A stretch of 64,000 nucleotides of DNA from assembly GCA_963701435.1 (NCBI GenBank), contig CAVPAL010000006.1, positions 124,001 to 188,000 on the forward strand. Reading direction: 5' to 3'. Each line of letters begins with the position of its first letter. The first letter of the stretch is position 1. Source of the stretch: JAACFF01 sp963701435. GTDB taxonomy: Bacteria > Chloroflexota > Anaerolineae > Promineifilales > Promineifilaceae. Below the pieces are notes generated by a model. It searched no databases, was not told the DNA's origin, and worked only from the letters and a program-made list of their open reading frames with translations. Below are positions 26,749-35,641 of this stretch, one piece after another. Made by a program: the position numbers and the translations under genes.

Positions 26749-27999
26749 ATGAGCGAAAATTTGAACCCGTTTGCCATTGCGCAGGCCCAATTCGACGAGG
26801 CTGCCCAGGTTTTACAGCTCGATCCGGACATGCGCGATTTTTTGCGCCAGCCAATGCGTGAATTTCATTTCACCATTCCGGTGCGCATGGATGATGGCAG
26901 TGTCGAAACCTTCAAAGGGTTTCGCGTCCAATATAATGATGCCCGCGGGCCGGCCAAAGGCGGCATTCGTTTTCACCCTGATGAAACAATTGACACGGTG
27001 CGCGCGTTGGCGGCGTGGATGACCTGGAAAACGGCCGTTGCCGACATTCCGCTAGGCGGCGGCAAAGGAGGCGTCATCTGTAATCCGCGTGAAATGTCCC
27101 GATCAGAATTGGAACGACTCAGTCGCGGTTATATGCGCTGTATTTCCCGCTATGTGGGTCTCACCCAGGATGTACCCGCCCCGGATGTCCACACCAATCC
27201 TCAAATTATGGCCTGGATGCTGGATGAATATGAAGTATTAAATGGCCATCATGAGCCGGGCGTGATTACCGGAAAACCGCAGGCGCTGGGCGGCTCGGCC
27301 GGTCGCAGTCCCGCTACGGCAATGGGCGGCGTTGTCACGATTCGTGAAGCGGCCAAACTAATTGGCATGGATCTGGCCGGCGCAAGCTGCGCTATCCAGG
27401 GTTATGGCAATGTGGGATCATTTGCCCACCAGTTGGCCCACGATCTATTCGGTATTAAAGTTGTCGCTGTCAGCGATGAATTCGGCGCCATTTACAACCC
27501 CAACGGGCTTGACCCGCAAACCGTCTCACGCCACTTGCGTAAAACCGGCCGGGTCAACGGCTGCGTTGATACCGACTCCATCACCAATACGGAACTGCTC
27601 GAGTTGAATGTAGACATTTTGATCCCGGCGGCGATTGAAAACCAGCTTACCGGGCAAAATGCTGATCATATCAAGGCCAAAATTATTGCCGAACTCGCCA
27701 ATGGACCAACCACACCCGAAGCAGACGCCGTCTTCAACGAAAAAGGTATTTACATCATTCCCGATTTCCTCTGCAATGCGGGCGGCGTAACGGTAAGCTA
27801 TTTCGAAATGGTACAAAACGCTTACCAATTTTATTGGGATGAGGATCTGGTACAGCAGCGACTCGATCAGAAAATAACCACTGCTTTCCACGCTGTCCAC
27901 AATATGGCGCAGGCGCGGAATGTGCCCAATCGTGTTGCGGCTTATCTGGTCGCAGTCAACCGTGTGGCGGAAGCGGTGCGCTTGCGGGGTTGGGTGTAA
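26749..27999 (+). CDS. Glutamate dehydrogenase family, copy 2
   Basis: 416 residues, the same length as copy 1 and very similar throughout, with an almost identical N-terminus (MSENLNPFAIAQAQ). Catalytic PLGGGKGGVICNPREM, Asp motif QDVPAPDVHTNPQ and cofactor motif QGYGNVGSFAHQ are intact, so neither copy looks inactive. Differences concentrate in the cofactor domain (about 235-300, for example DEFGAIYNPNGLD against DSRGGIINPKGLD). They may differ in cofactor or regulation, or form a mixed hexamer. AGGTAA lies before the start. Confidence 0.85.
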   Translation: MSENLNPFAIAQAQFDEAAQVLQLDPDMRDFLRQPMREFHFTIPVRMDDGSVETFKGFRVQYNDARGPAKGGIRFHPDETIDTVRALAAWMTWKTAVADIPLGGGKGGVICNPREMSRSELERLSRGYMRCISRYVGLTQDVPAPDVHTNPQIMAWMLDEYEVLNGHHEPGVITGKPQALGGSAGRSPATAMGGVVTIREAAKLIGMDLAGASCAIQGYGNVGSFAHQLAHDLFGIKVVAVSDEFGAIYNPNGLDPQTVSRHLRKTGRVNGCVDTDSITNTELLELNVDILIPAAIENQLTGQNADHIKAKIIAELANGPTTPEADAVFNEKGIYIIPDFLCNAGGVTVSYFEMVQNAYQFYWDEDLVQQRLDQKITTAFHAVHNMAQARNVPNRVAAYLVAVNRVAEAVRLRGWV

Positions 28000-28018
28000 G
28001 GCGGAAGAATCGAGTTTC

Positions 28019-28048
28019 TTTGCCAAAAAAGAACATTTGTGCTATAAT
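28019..28048 (+). promoter_or_regulatory. Promoter of ssb
   Basis: TTGCCA (28019-28024) and TATAAT (28043-28048) are 18 bases apart. A leader of roughly 130 bases follows and contains a small hairpin (CAGTCCCTT/AAGGGCTG at about 28137-28154). Confidence 0.65.
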
Positions 28049-28186
28049 ATATAGGATTAGGACATTTTTACCAATTTGCGCCCAACCCCTTTTGTTCACT
28101 ATATAAACGTGATAGGATAAAAATGTAAATACTGTTTCAGTCCCTTAAAGGGCTGCCATAAACAAACCAAATAAGGAGTGGGTATC

Positions 28187-28621
28187 ATGTACCAAAAGAT
28201 AATTATTATTGGCAATTTAGGACGAGATCCGGAAATGCGGTATATGCCGGATGGCACGGCCGTTACCAGTTTTAGCGTCGCCACCAGCCGTCGTTGGACA
28301 GATCGTCAATCCGGCCAGCCGGTTGATGAAACAACCTGGTTCCGCGTCACCGTATGGGGGCGTCAAGGCGAAACAGCCAACCAATACCTCAGCAAGGGCA
28401 GCAAAGTGCTGGTTGAAGGCCGCATCAAGCCTGATACCAACACCGGTTCGCCCCGTTTATGGACCCGGCAGGATGGCACCGTTGGCTCCTCTTTTGAAGT
28501 CACGGCTGACGCTGTGCGCTTCTTGAGCGGGCGTGAAGACGCTGGCGGTTATGAAGCTGACGGCAGCGATGATTTCAGCAGTACTGCCCCGGCCCAGGAA
28601 GAAGACGAAATTCCATTCTAA
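28187..28621 (+). CDS. ssb: Single-stranded DNA-binding protein
   Basis: 144 residues from MYQKIIIIGNLGRDPEM, with AAGGAG upstream. The OB-fold covers about 1-108 (TAVTSFSVATSR, ETTWFRVTVWGRQGE, GSKVLVEGRI). The short acidic tail ends in EEDEIPF, the standard C-terminal tip that binds replication and repair partners. It protects single-stranded DNA as a tetramer. It stands alone under its own promoter and terminator. Confidence 0.93.
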   Translation: MYQKIIIIGNLGRDPEMRYMPDGTAVTSFSVATSRRWTDRQSGQPVDETTWFRVTVWGRQGETANQYLSKGSKVLVEGRIKPDTNTGSPRLWTRQDGTVGSSFEVTADAVRFLSGREDAGGYEADGSDDFSSTAPAQEEDEIPF

Positions 28622-28747
28622 ACGTATCGTGAACTCGTTACGTTCAGGTATTCAACATTGCAGTTAATCAGCCGGATATTTAGCCCTGGAAAATGGTTTT
28701 AGGGTCATTCACAAACCCAAAACCAAAGCTGTAAAAAATAGCCTTCA

Positions 28748-28791
28748 AAAAATTCGCTGAAAAATCTACTGGACTTTTCAGCGAATTTTTT
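28748..28791 (+). terminator. Strong terminator downstream of ssb
   Basis: Perfect 16-bp stem AAAAATTCGCTGAAAA with its complement, 11-base loop, ending in T residues. It starts about 125 bases after the stop codon. Confidence 0.85.
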
Positions 28792-28810
28792 ATTCTTCGG
28801 CAGGTTGCTT

Positions 28811-29038
28811 TAGGTAAACCGCAGAAACTATTCGGAAATTACAAAGGACTTGAACTGCGGTTTTCTTGAGGAATCGGCAACGTTTAGAGCGATTCTAATT
28901 TTGAAATATTGTTGCCGATTACCTGGGTAAACCGCAGAAACTATTCGGAAATTACAAAGGACTTGAACTGCGGTTTCCTTGAGGAATCGGCAACGTTTAG
29001 AGCGATTCTAATTTTGAAATATTGTTGCCGATTACCTA
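28811..29038. repeat. Double-hairpin element, copies E1 and E2 in tandem
   Basis: Two nearly identical copies head to tail (28811-28924 and about 28924-29038) share the GGT bases between them. Stems are AAACCGCAG/CTGCGGTTT and ATCGGCAA/TTGCCGAT, with junction CTTGAGG. E2 has the full TTTCCTTGAGG junction and E1 has TTTTCTTGAGG. Confidence 0.85.
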
Positions 29039-29144
29039 AACTAAAGCGCCCCCATTTTGTTTTTCAGGTCAATGGATCAAGTTGCCAACGGCCGTTTCCC
29101 CACGTATGATACCCGCTTCAACATTCAAGCTTTTTGGAGAAACC

Positions 29145-31157
29145 ATGAATGCAATCAAACGGCCCATCAGCGCCGACGATCTATACAAACTAAAAATTGT
29201 TTTTGACCCCCAAATCTCACCTGACGGCGCGCACGTCATCTTTTGTGTTCGCCGGGTGGATCGTAACAGTGAGAAAAAGTTTTGCAACCTATGGCTCGTC
29301 CCGACAAATGGAAACGAGCCGCCGCGCCGGTTTACCTTTGGCGACCAGGTCGACAGCCAGCCGCGCTGGTCACCGGATGGACAAACAATTGCCTTTTTGT
29401 CCAATCGGGCAGATGAAAAACAGACGCAAATTTATCTGCTTCCGTTTGGCGGGGGTGAGGCACGGCCGTTAACCGACCTCAAGGGCAGTTTTGCCAGCTT
29501 CGCCTGGTCACCGGACGGGACGCAGTTGGTCGTTCAGTTCCGCAAAAAGGATGCAGATGCAATCGAACGTGAGCAAGATGAGCAGAAAAAGAAGCTGGGC
29601 ATCGTCACACGCCGCATAACCAGCCTGGAGTACAAGCTGGACGGCGCCGGCTACCTGCCGCAGGAAAAGTGGCACATCTGGACCGTAAATGTCGCCAACG
29701 GTGAGGCAAAACAGCTCAGTAACGGCCGTTTCCACGAAACCGAACCCTGCTGGACGCCGGACGGGCAGCATATTGTGTGCATTTCCAATCGCAGCGAACG
29801 CGCAGATCAGGAGCCGGAAGCCACCGAACTGTACTTGATTTCAGCCGCCGGAGGGGAACTACGCCATATAAAATCTCGCTACAGTCGCAAATTTTTGCTT
29901 TCTGTTTCCGCAGACGGGCAGTGGGTTTCCTATTTAGGACGCGAACAGGCAGGCAAACCACATCAAAATAGTTGCCTATATATCGTCCCCATGAACGGCG
30001 GGCAGGCACGAAATCTCTCCAAAGCATTTGACCTGCATCTGACGCTGGCGGCATTGACCGATTCCGGCAGCGGCGCGGCGCAAAGAGCGCCGGTCTGGTC
30101 GCGGGACGGCCGTACCATTTTCGCCCAGGCTTCCATCCGTGGCGATCAGCCGCTGCTGACTTTCGACATCAACAATAACTCAGCGCCAGGTCGTCTGACC
30201 TCGCAGCCGGGCATTACGGGCGGCTTCAGCTTAAATGCCAATCAGACAAAAATGGCGTATTTATGGGCCGACAGCACAACTAGCGGCCAGATTTGGGTCA
30301 AAAACCTGCAAACCGGAGAAGCGCGCGCGCTGACACAGTTTAACCAGGCGCTTTTTGACGAAATAGAATGGGGCAAGCTGGAAGAAGTTGATTTTAAAGG
30401 GCCGGACAACAACGATCTGCACGGCTGGATTTTGAAGCCGCCCAGATTTGATCCAACACAGCAATATCCCTCAATTCTGGAAATTCACGGCGGGCCGATG
30501 TCGATGTACGGTCGTGCCTTCATGCACGAATTTCACGTTCTCGCAGCCAACGGATATGTGGTTTACTGGACCAATCCACGCGGCGGCCAGGGTTTTGGCG
30601 AAAAGTTCAGCAGCGCCATTTTTAACCGCTGGGGTTCTGTCGATTACGCCGATTTAATGGCGTGGGCTGACTATATGCAGCAGCAGCCGTATATCGATGC
30701 GCAGCGAATGGGTGTAACCGGCGGCAGCTATGGCGGCTATATGACACTCACCATCATCGGGCATACAAATCGCTTTAAGGCCGCCGCAGCGCAGCGCGTG
30801 GTGAGTAATTTCATCAGTTTTTATGGCTCCAGCGATCTGAATTGGGTCACTGAAAATCTATTCGGCAGCGAAGCGCCGCCCTGGAGCGACCTGGAAAATT
30901 TCTGGCAGCAGTCGCCCATGAGCCGGATCGGCAATGTGACCACACCTACGCTGCTCATCCACAGTGAACAGGATATACGCTGCGCACAAGAACAGGCGGA
31001 GCAGGTTTTTGTGGCCTTAAAGCGCCTGGGCATTGACACTGAACTGGTGTTATTCCCGGAAGAATCGCATGGCTTATCGCGCAACGGCCGTACCGACCGC
31101 CGCGTCGCGCGTCTGACGCATATGCTGCGCTGGTTTGACGCCTACTTGAAAAGCTGA
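29145..31157 (+). CDS. S9 peptidase, acylaminoacyl-peptidase type
   Basis: 670 residues from MNAIKRPISADDLYKL (TTGGAGA upstream, TATGAT box at about 29105). The N-terminal beta-propeller (about 15-400) shows repeated SPDGT/RWSPDGQ/WTPDGQ blades of the WD40-like PD40 class. The C-terminal alpha/beta-hydrolase has the nucleophile in GGSYGGYM (Ser528), the Asp in HSEQDIRC and the His in EESHGLSR. Such enzymes cut oligopeptides or release acylated N-terminal residues. No signal peptide is seen, so it is probably cytoplasmic. Confidence 0.9.
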   Translation: MNAIKRPISADDLYKLKIVFDPQISPDGAHVIFCVRRVDRNSEKKFCNLWLVPTNGNEPPRRFTFGDQVDSQPRWSPDGQTIAFLSNRADEKQTQIYLLPFGGGEARPLTDLKGSFASFAWSPDGTQLVVQFRKKDADAIEREQDEQKKKLGIVTRRITSLEYKLDGAGYLPQEKWHIWTVNVANGEAKQLSNGRFHETEPCWTPDGQHIVCISNRSERADQEPEATELYLISAAGGELRHIKSRYSRKFLLSVSADGQWVSYLGREQAGKPHQNSCLYIVPMNGGQARNLSKAFDLHLTLAALTDSGSGAAQRAPVWSRDGRTIFAQASIRGDQPLLTFDINNNSAPGRLTSQPGITGGFSLNANQTKMAYLWADSTTSGQIWVKNLQTGEARALTQFNQALFDEIEWGKLEEVDFKGPDNNDLHGWILKPPRFDPTQQYPSILEIHGGPMSMYGRAFMHEFHVLAANGYVVYWTNPRGGQGFGEKFSSAIFNRWGSVDYADLMAWADYMQQQPYIDAQRMGVTGGSYGGYMTLTIIGHTNRFKAAAAQRVVSNFISFYGSSDLNWVTENLFGSEAPPWSDLENFWQQSPMSRIGNVTTPTLLIHSEQDIRCAQEQAEQVFVALKRLGIDTELVLFPEESHGLSRNGRTDRRVARLTHMLRWFDAYLKS

Positions 31158-31263
31158 ATGCCCATATTCCTTGGGTTTGTCTAAGAGCAAAGCAGGCGCC
31201 GGCAAAATTTGTGGTATACTCGCGCCGCTCATTCGGATAATTTTTTAGGAGATTTTTATTAAC

Positions 31264-31443
31264 ATGGCCACGACAAAAAAACGTCGCATCAAAAAGAACC
31301 GCCCACATCAAACGCTGAAAAAAGGTTCCGGCGAAACAAAACAAATCAACTGGACACGTATTGCGGTGATCACAATCGGGATTGTTATTGCGCTTAGCAT
31401 GCTGCTGTCATTGATTGTTGTTCCCGGCTCTTTTGGCAACTAA
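31264..31443 (+). CDS. 59-residue single-span membrane protein
   Basis: A short frame from ATG 31264 to TAA 31441-31443. The first 28 residues are very basic (MATTKKRRIKKNRPHQTLKK), then one transmembrane helix follows (RIAVITIGIVIALSMLLSLI) and a short tail ending FGN. By the positive-inside rule the N-terminus is cytoplasmic. AGGAGA lies 13 bases upstream and TATACT at 31215-31220 is a likely -10 box. Function unknown. Confidence 0.7.
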   Translation: MATTKKRRIKKNRPHQTLKKGSGETKQINWTRIAVITIGIVIALSMLLSLIVVPGSFGN

Positions 31444-31494
31444 GCAAAACGCGACGCGAAATTAAATACGCATCACTTGGTGAGGGAGCCATTC

Positions 31495-32355
31495 TCACCC
31501 TGACCATTTTGATTCATTATCCATGTCTCTGATCCATGCCAGCAACGGCCGTTGCGCTATTTTTGGATCAGGATACTGCCACAATTCGGCCGTTTCGCGA
31601 CTCAGCCAGTCAAATAAATCGACCATCGCCAGCAATGCAGCTCGCATAGCCTTTGTCTCATACGACGAAAATGTGGCTGGTATTGCAGCCACAGCTCTCG
31701 GATCGGCCCATTCTTGCAGGAAACGGCCATCATACCAGGTGTCTAAGGCCAATCCATGCGCAGCCTGCGCGTGCCATGCCAGCATGTGCAGTAAAGCAGG
31801 CCGCAGTTCAGCGTTAAGGATGGTTTGGGCGCGCCACAGGTCTCCGCGCCGCAGCATATTGGCCGTGCGGTAGGTATACAACCAGAATTTTTGAGTAACG
31901 GCCGTAACCTCTGTTTCTGACGGTTTCTCGCGTTCGATTATTCTCTCTTCAGGAATAGTGATAGGCGTTTTGCTGTCTTTGTCCACCAGGACACACACCC
32001 CGCGCCGGGTAACGGCCGTAAAGCGGGACGTAAACAGCATCTCTTGCAGCGGCGCACTGAGCGGCGCAAAAAAGAAATCCACTTTGAAACCGCCAGCATA
32101 AACCACCAGCCATTCAGCATCGCCAGCCCGCGTAAATTGTAAAACCTGAATCCAAACCTCACCAAACTGATTGATCCAATACGGTTCTTCGACAAAACGT
32201 GCGATGTCCGTTGTAAACAAAATCAAGTCCAAATCAGACCATTCATCGGCAGGGAACTCCCTACGCGCCCGCGATCCAACCATAACCAGTGCGCGAATTG
32301 CAGGCTGTTCCCACACCCAATTTATTATTTGTAGTTCCAGCGAGGAATAATTCAT
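31495..32355 (-). CDS. AadK-like nucleotidyltransferase
   Basis: 286 residues from MNYSSLELQIINWV; a longer start at 32403 adds an unlikely tail. GSRARREFPADEWSDLDL is the polymerase-beta type motif (GSR and DLDL) that binds metal and ATP, followed by the AadK-type blocks VDFFFAPL, KFWLYTYRTANMLRRGDLWRA and TWYDGRFLQEWADP. The family (PF04439) includes streptomycin 6-adenylyltransferases, but most environmental members have unknown substrates. It is divergent from the mcl-like gene. Confidence 0.8.
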   Translation of the reverse strand: MNYSSLELQIINWVWEQPAIRALVMVGSRARREFPADEWSDLDLILFTTDIARFVEEPYWINQFGEVWIQVLQFTRAGDAEWLVVYAGGFKVDFFFAPLSAPLQEMLFTSRFTAVTRRGVCVLVDKDSKTPITIPEERIIEREKPSETEVTAVTQKFWLYTYRTANMLRRGDLWRAQTILNAELRPALLHMLAWHAQAAHGLALDTWYDGRFLQEWADPRAVAAIPATFSSYETKAMRAALLAMVDLFDWLSRETAELWQYPDPKIAQRPLLAWIRDMDNESKWSG

Positions 32356-32680
32356 AAACAGCTTACCAGGACAGGGCAGGAAAGATTTCGACACGAACAG
32401 CACAAATATCAGGAATAAAAGCGGTCGTAGGTGTGATTCGTGAAATTCACGTCAAAACTTTGCCCCAAAACCATACCGGATCGTTTGCGAATCGGGTCGG
32501 CTACCAACTATAATCAAGATTTGAGGAGATTCAAGCTTCCAGGAAGATTATTTACAAGGAGACTTCATGGACGGCGGCGCACCACCATGCAGGAAAACCA
32601 ACCTCCGGGAGGTTTCATCTGAATAGTTGCGCCGTAGATTGAACCTCCCGGAGGTTATTTATATTTACATAGGAGGAAAA
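32356..32680 (+). promoter_or_regulatory. Leader with paired AACCTCC boxes upstream of the mcl-like gene
   Basis: No gene. A TATAAT (32509-32514) is the probable -10 box. Further down, AACCTCCGGGAGGTT (32600-32614) is the exact reverse complement of AACCTCCCGGAGGTT (32642-32656), so a 15-bp stem with a 27-base loop can form. The surrounding 80 bases recur almost unchanged at 40010-40092. A separate AGGAGG site for translation follows at about 32671-32676. Confidence 0.65.
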
Positions 32681-33928
32681 ATGTCCGATAAGCTCATTGC
32701 GCAGGCCGAAGCAGCGCGGGAGCGCGTACTCACCAAAACTGCGACTTTATCGGCCGATCTGCCGCTGAAATATTTACGCCAGCAAGCTCAGTACACCACG
32801 CCCGCCTCCAATTTCAAACTCGCCCACGGCGCGGCTGCCAAAGGATTTGCGTCCACGGCGCGCATCCTGGAAAAATTTGATATTTCACCTGCCGATCTGG
32901 CCGCAGCGCTCGACGCCCCTGAAGAAACGATCGTCGAGATGCTGGCCGCTCCGCCGCACGCGCCGCTGGTGATGATTGACGGTGAAGATGCCCAGGCGCT
33001 CGATCCCGCTGTGGTTGAAAAAGGTCGCGAAAATGCCATTCAGATATTTCGTGAGGCAGATTGGGGGCCAACGCTGCGCTTTTATCGTCCCAGCGGATTA
33101 AATTTGCCTTACTGCTCTGGCGATTTGGTGACCGTGTTGACGCAGGCGGGAAACGGCCGTTCCCCCCAAAACTACCCCATCGACGGCATCATCTTTCCTA
33201 AAATTGAACACCCCGCCGAAGTGGATTGGGTTTTTAATCTGCTCGACCGCATCGAAGAAGATTTAGAGCTGACATACCGCCAGATTAAATTTCAGTTCCT
33301 GGTCGAATCCGGCTGGTCGGTCGCCAATTTGGCCGCCATCACCGAACGCGCCCTGCCGCGCCTCGCGGGCATCATTTTTGGCATCGCCGATTACTCCGCC
33401 GACCTGGCCCTGCCGGTCATCCATTATAAACACCCCGTCTGTGATTGGGCGCGCGCGCATGTGATCAATATGGCTGGCGCGGTCGGCGTGCCTGCAATTG
33501 ACGCCATGACCGTCAATTACCCCGTCGCCCATCCCGGCCTTTCCGCCGCTGATAACCGGGAACGCATCCTGGCGCGTCTCAAAGAATGTTACGACGACGC
33601 CTGGCACAGCATCAATTTGGGCATGAAAGGCAAATGGGTTGGCCATCCGGCGCAGTTATTTGTGGCGCTGCTGGCGTACAAAATTGCGCTCTCAACCGGC
33701 GCGGCGCAGGCCGAATTAGACAAAATTTTGGCGTATGAACAGGCGGTACAGGCCAAAGTAGGCGCCACCATTATCAACGGCGTGATGAGCGACCGCGCCA
33801 CCGACCGCCACGCCCGCGCCCGCCTGCGTGAAGGGGTCGCATTAGGATTAATTTCGCCAGAGGAAGGGGTCGCGCTGGGATTGGTTACGCCGGCGGAAGT
33901 CGCATCTTTGCAACCGCGATCCGGCTAA
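32681..33928 (+). CDS. HpcH/HpaI (CitE-like) CoA-ester lyase, malyl/methylmalyl-CoA lyase candidate
   Basis: 415 residues from MSDKLIAQAEAARERV after AGGAGGAAAA. It is longer than most malyl-CoA lyases (about 320-350). MIDGEDAQALD holds acidic residues near the metal site, TLRFYRPSGLNL the substrate Arg, FPKIEHPAEVDW and FLVESGWSVANL the conserved barrel strands, and MKGKWVGHPAQL the block typical of malyl-CoA lyases. With the next two genes it fits the final step of the ethylmalonyl-CoA pathway: splitting methylmalyl-CoA to glyoxylate and propionyl-CoA. A citramalyl-CoA lyase is the main alternative. Confidence 0.75.
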   Translation: MSDKLIAQAEAARERVLTKTATLSADLPLKYLRQQAQYTTPASNFKLAHGAAAKGFASTARILEKFDISPADLAAALDAPEETIVEMLAAPPHAPLVMIDGEDAQALDPAVVEKGRENAIQIFREADWGPTLRFYRPSGLNLPYCSGDLVTVLTQAGNGRSPQNYPIDGIIFPKIEHPAEVDWVFNLLDRIEEDLELTYRQIKFQFLVESGWSVANLAAITERALPRLAGIIFGIADYSADLALPVIHYKHPVCDWARAHVINMAGAVGVPAIDAMTVNYPVAHPGLSAADNRERILARLKECYDDAWHSINLGMKGKWVGHPAQLFVALLAYKIALSTGAAQAELDKILAYEQAVQAKVGATIINGVMSDRATDRHARARLREGVALGLISPEEGVALGLVTPAEVASLQPRSG

Positions 33929-33963
33929 GTTACATTGAGGTTCCGGGAAAGCGAGAAAATAAC

Positions 33964-35625
33964 ATGAATGATTCCACACATCTGACAATTACGCGTAATT
34001 GTTTAGACAGCGCCGAACGACTGATCAACACAAGCGCGGCTTATTTTGCGAAACTGTGCGCCAGAAACGGCCGTATTCATACCGATCTCATTGACCGACA
34101 CCAGCGCCCCCTATTTGATCTTGTAGAAGCCGCGACCAATTTAGCCGCCAGCCGCCAACTGCTGCAAACAACAACCAACTGGCAAACCATCGACACGCCG
34201 GCCAAACGATTGACCGCTGCGCTGGCGCAGTTGCATGCCGCTGAAAGCATACGCAGCCTGATCCACATGCTGTCTATGCGTGAAGTCAGCTTCGGACTTT
34301 CTCCTGCGAGTATCAATCACGAAATATTTGGTCTTTCACATTTTCTACAAACCCAACTCAATTTATTCAATTGGAATCAAATTTCAGACCTGCTCATGCA
34401 GGTAAAACATCCCGGAGAAAGCGGGCTGACGGCGGAACAGCGGGATTTACAGCTTACTTTTCGTCGTTTTGCCCGCGAAAAAGTAACGCCAATGGCAGAA
34501 GAGATTCACCGCGAAGACCGCGATCTGCCTGAGCCGATGCTGCAAGATTTGGCTGCGCTGGGCTGCTTTGGTCTCTCAATTCCGGCGCGCTATGGCGGCT
34601 TTCAGGATGATGGCCATCCCGATCATATGGCGATGGTGCTGGTATCTGACGAATTGTCGCGCGCTTCATTTGGCACGGCCGGCAGTCTGATCACTCGTCC
34701 GGAGCTGCTTGCCAAGGCGCTGCTCAAAGGCGGCAGTGAAAGACAAAAACAAACCTGGCTGCCCCTGATTGCAAGCGGCGAGCGGCAGGCGGCCGTTGCC
34801 ATCACCGAGCCGGATTTCGGCTCCGACGTGGCCGGTTTGCAAACGACCGCGCGCAAAGTCGCCGGCGGCTGGCGGCTAAACGGCAGTAAAATGTGGTGTA
34901 CCTTCGCCGGGCGCGCCGACCTGATTATGACGCTGGCGCGCACCGATCCCGATTTGAGCAAAGGGCATCGCGGTCTGACGCTGTTTATCGTTGAAAAACC
35001 GGTCGCGAGCGGCCATAGTTTCACTTATTCAACCAACGGGGGCGCGCTTAACGGCCGTGCCATTCCCACAATCGGCTACCGCGGCATGCATTCGTTTGCG
35101 CTCACGTATGATGAGTTTTTTGTGCCCGACGCCAACGTCATTGGGGAAGAAGCAGGTTTGGGTCAGGGTTTTTATATGCAGATGCATGGTTTTTCCGGCA
35201 GCCGCCTGCAAACCGCCGCGCGCGCGTTGGGGGTGATGACGGCCGCTTTCCAGGAAACATTCACCTATGCTCATGAAAGGGTTGTTTTTGGGCAGCCGCT
35301 CATAAAATATCAGCTAACGCGCCACAAACTGGTGCAAATGGCCATGCGCATTCAGGCGGGGCGGCAGCTTACTTATTTTGCCGCGCGCGAGCTGGACGCC
35401 GGCCGGGGCGCTGATAAGGCGGCTATGGCCAAGTTTTTCAGCGGCAAAGCGGCGGAGTGGGTAACGCGTGAAGCGCTGCAACTGCACGGCGGCATGGGAT
35501 ACGCCGAGGAGTTCCCCGTGTCGCGTCACTTTGTAGATGCGCGCGTTTTATCAATTTTTGAGGGCGCGGAAGAGGTGCTGGCCTTGCGGATTATTGCGCG
35601 CGCTTTGCTGCAGGCAACGATATAG
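33964..35625 (+). CDS. mcd: Long acyl-CoA dehydrogenase, methylsuccinyl-CoA dehydrogenase (Mcd) candidate
   Basis: 553 residues, about 160 more than ordinary acyl-CoA dehydrogenases owing to a helical N-terminal extension (1-150); Mcd of the ethylmalonyl-CoA pathway is known for such a length. The core has QAAVAITEPDFGSDVAGLQT (FAD contact), WRLNGSKMWCTFAGRAD, and the late block QLHGGMGYAEEFPVSRHFVDA followed by FEGAEEVLALRI. It would oxidise (2S)-methylsuccinyl-CoA to mesaconyl-C1-CoA. It lies 35 bases after the lyase gene and 16 bases before the hydratase gene, which strengthens the pathway call. Confidence 0.75.
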   Translation: MNDSTHLTITRNCLDSAERLINTSAAYFAKLCARNGRIHTDLIDRHQRPLFDLVEAATNLAASRQLLQTTTNWQTIDTPAKRLTAALAQLHAAESIRSLIHMLSMREVSFGLSPASINHEIFGLSHFLQTQLNLFNWNQISDLLMQVKHPGESGLTAEQRDLQLTFRRFAREKVTPMAEEIHREDRDLPEPMLQDLAALGCFGLSIPARYGGFQDDGHPDHMAMVLVSDELSRASFGTAGSLITRPELLAKALLKGGSERQKQTWLPLIASGERQAAVAITEPDFGSDVAGLQTTARKVAGGWRLNGSKMWCTFAGRADLIMTLARTDPDLSKGHRGLTLFIVEKPVASGHSFTYSTNGGALNGRAIPTIGYRGMHSFALTYDEFFVPDANVIGEEAGLGQGFYMQMHGFSGSRLQTAARALGVMTAAFQETFTYAHERVVFGQPLIKYQLTRHKLVQMAMRIQAGRQLTYFAARELDAGRGADKAAMAKFFSGKAAEWVTREALQLHGGMGYAEEFPVSRHFVDARVLSIFEGAEEVLALRIIARALLQATI

Positions 35626-35641
35626 CACAAAGGGATACGAA

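Noticed and set aside
28811..29038. Tandem hairpins considered as a CRISPR array
   Set aside because: Only two units with no unique spacers; the repeats are themselves two-armed palindromes.
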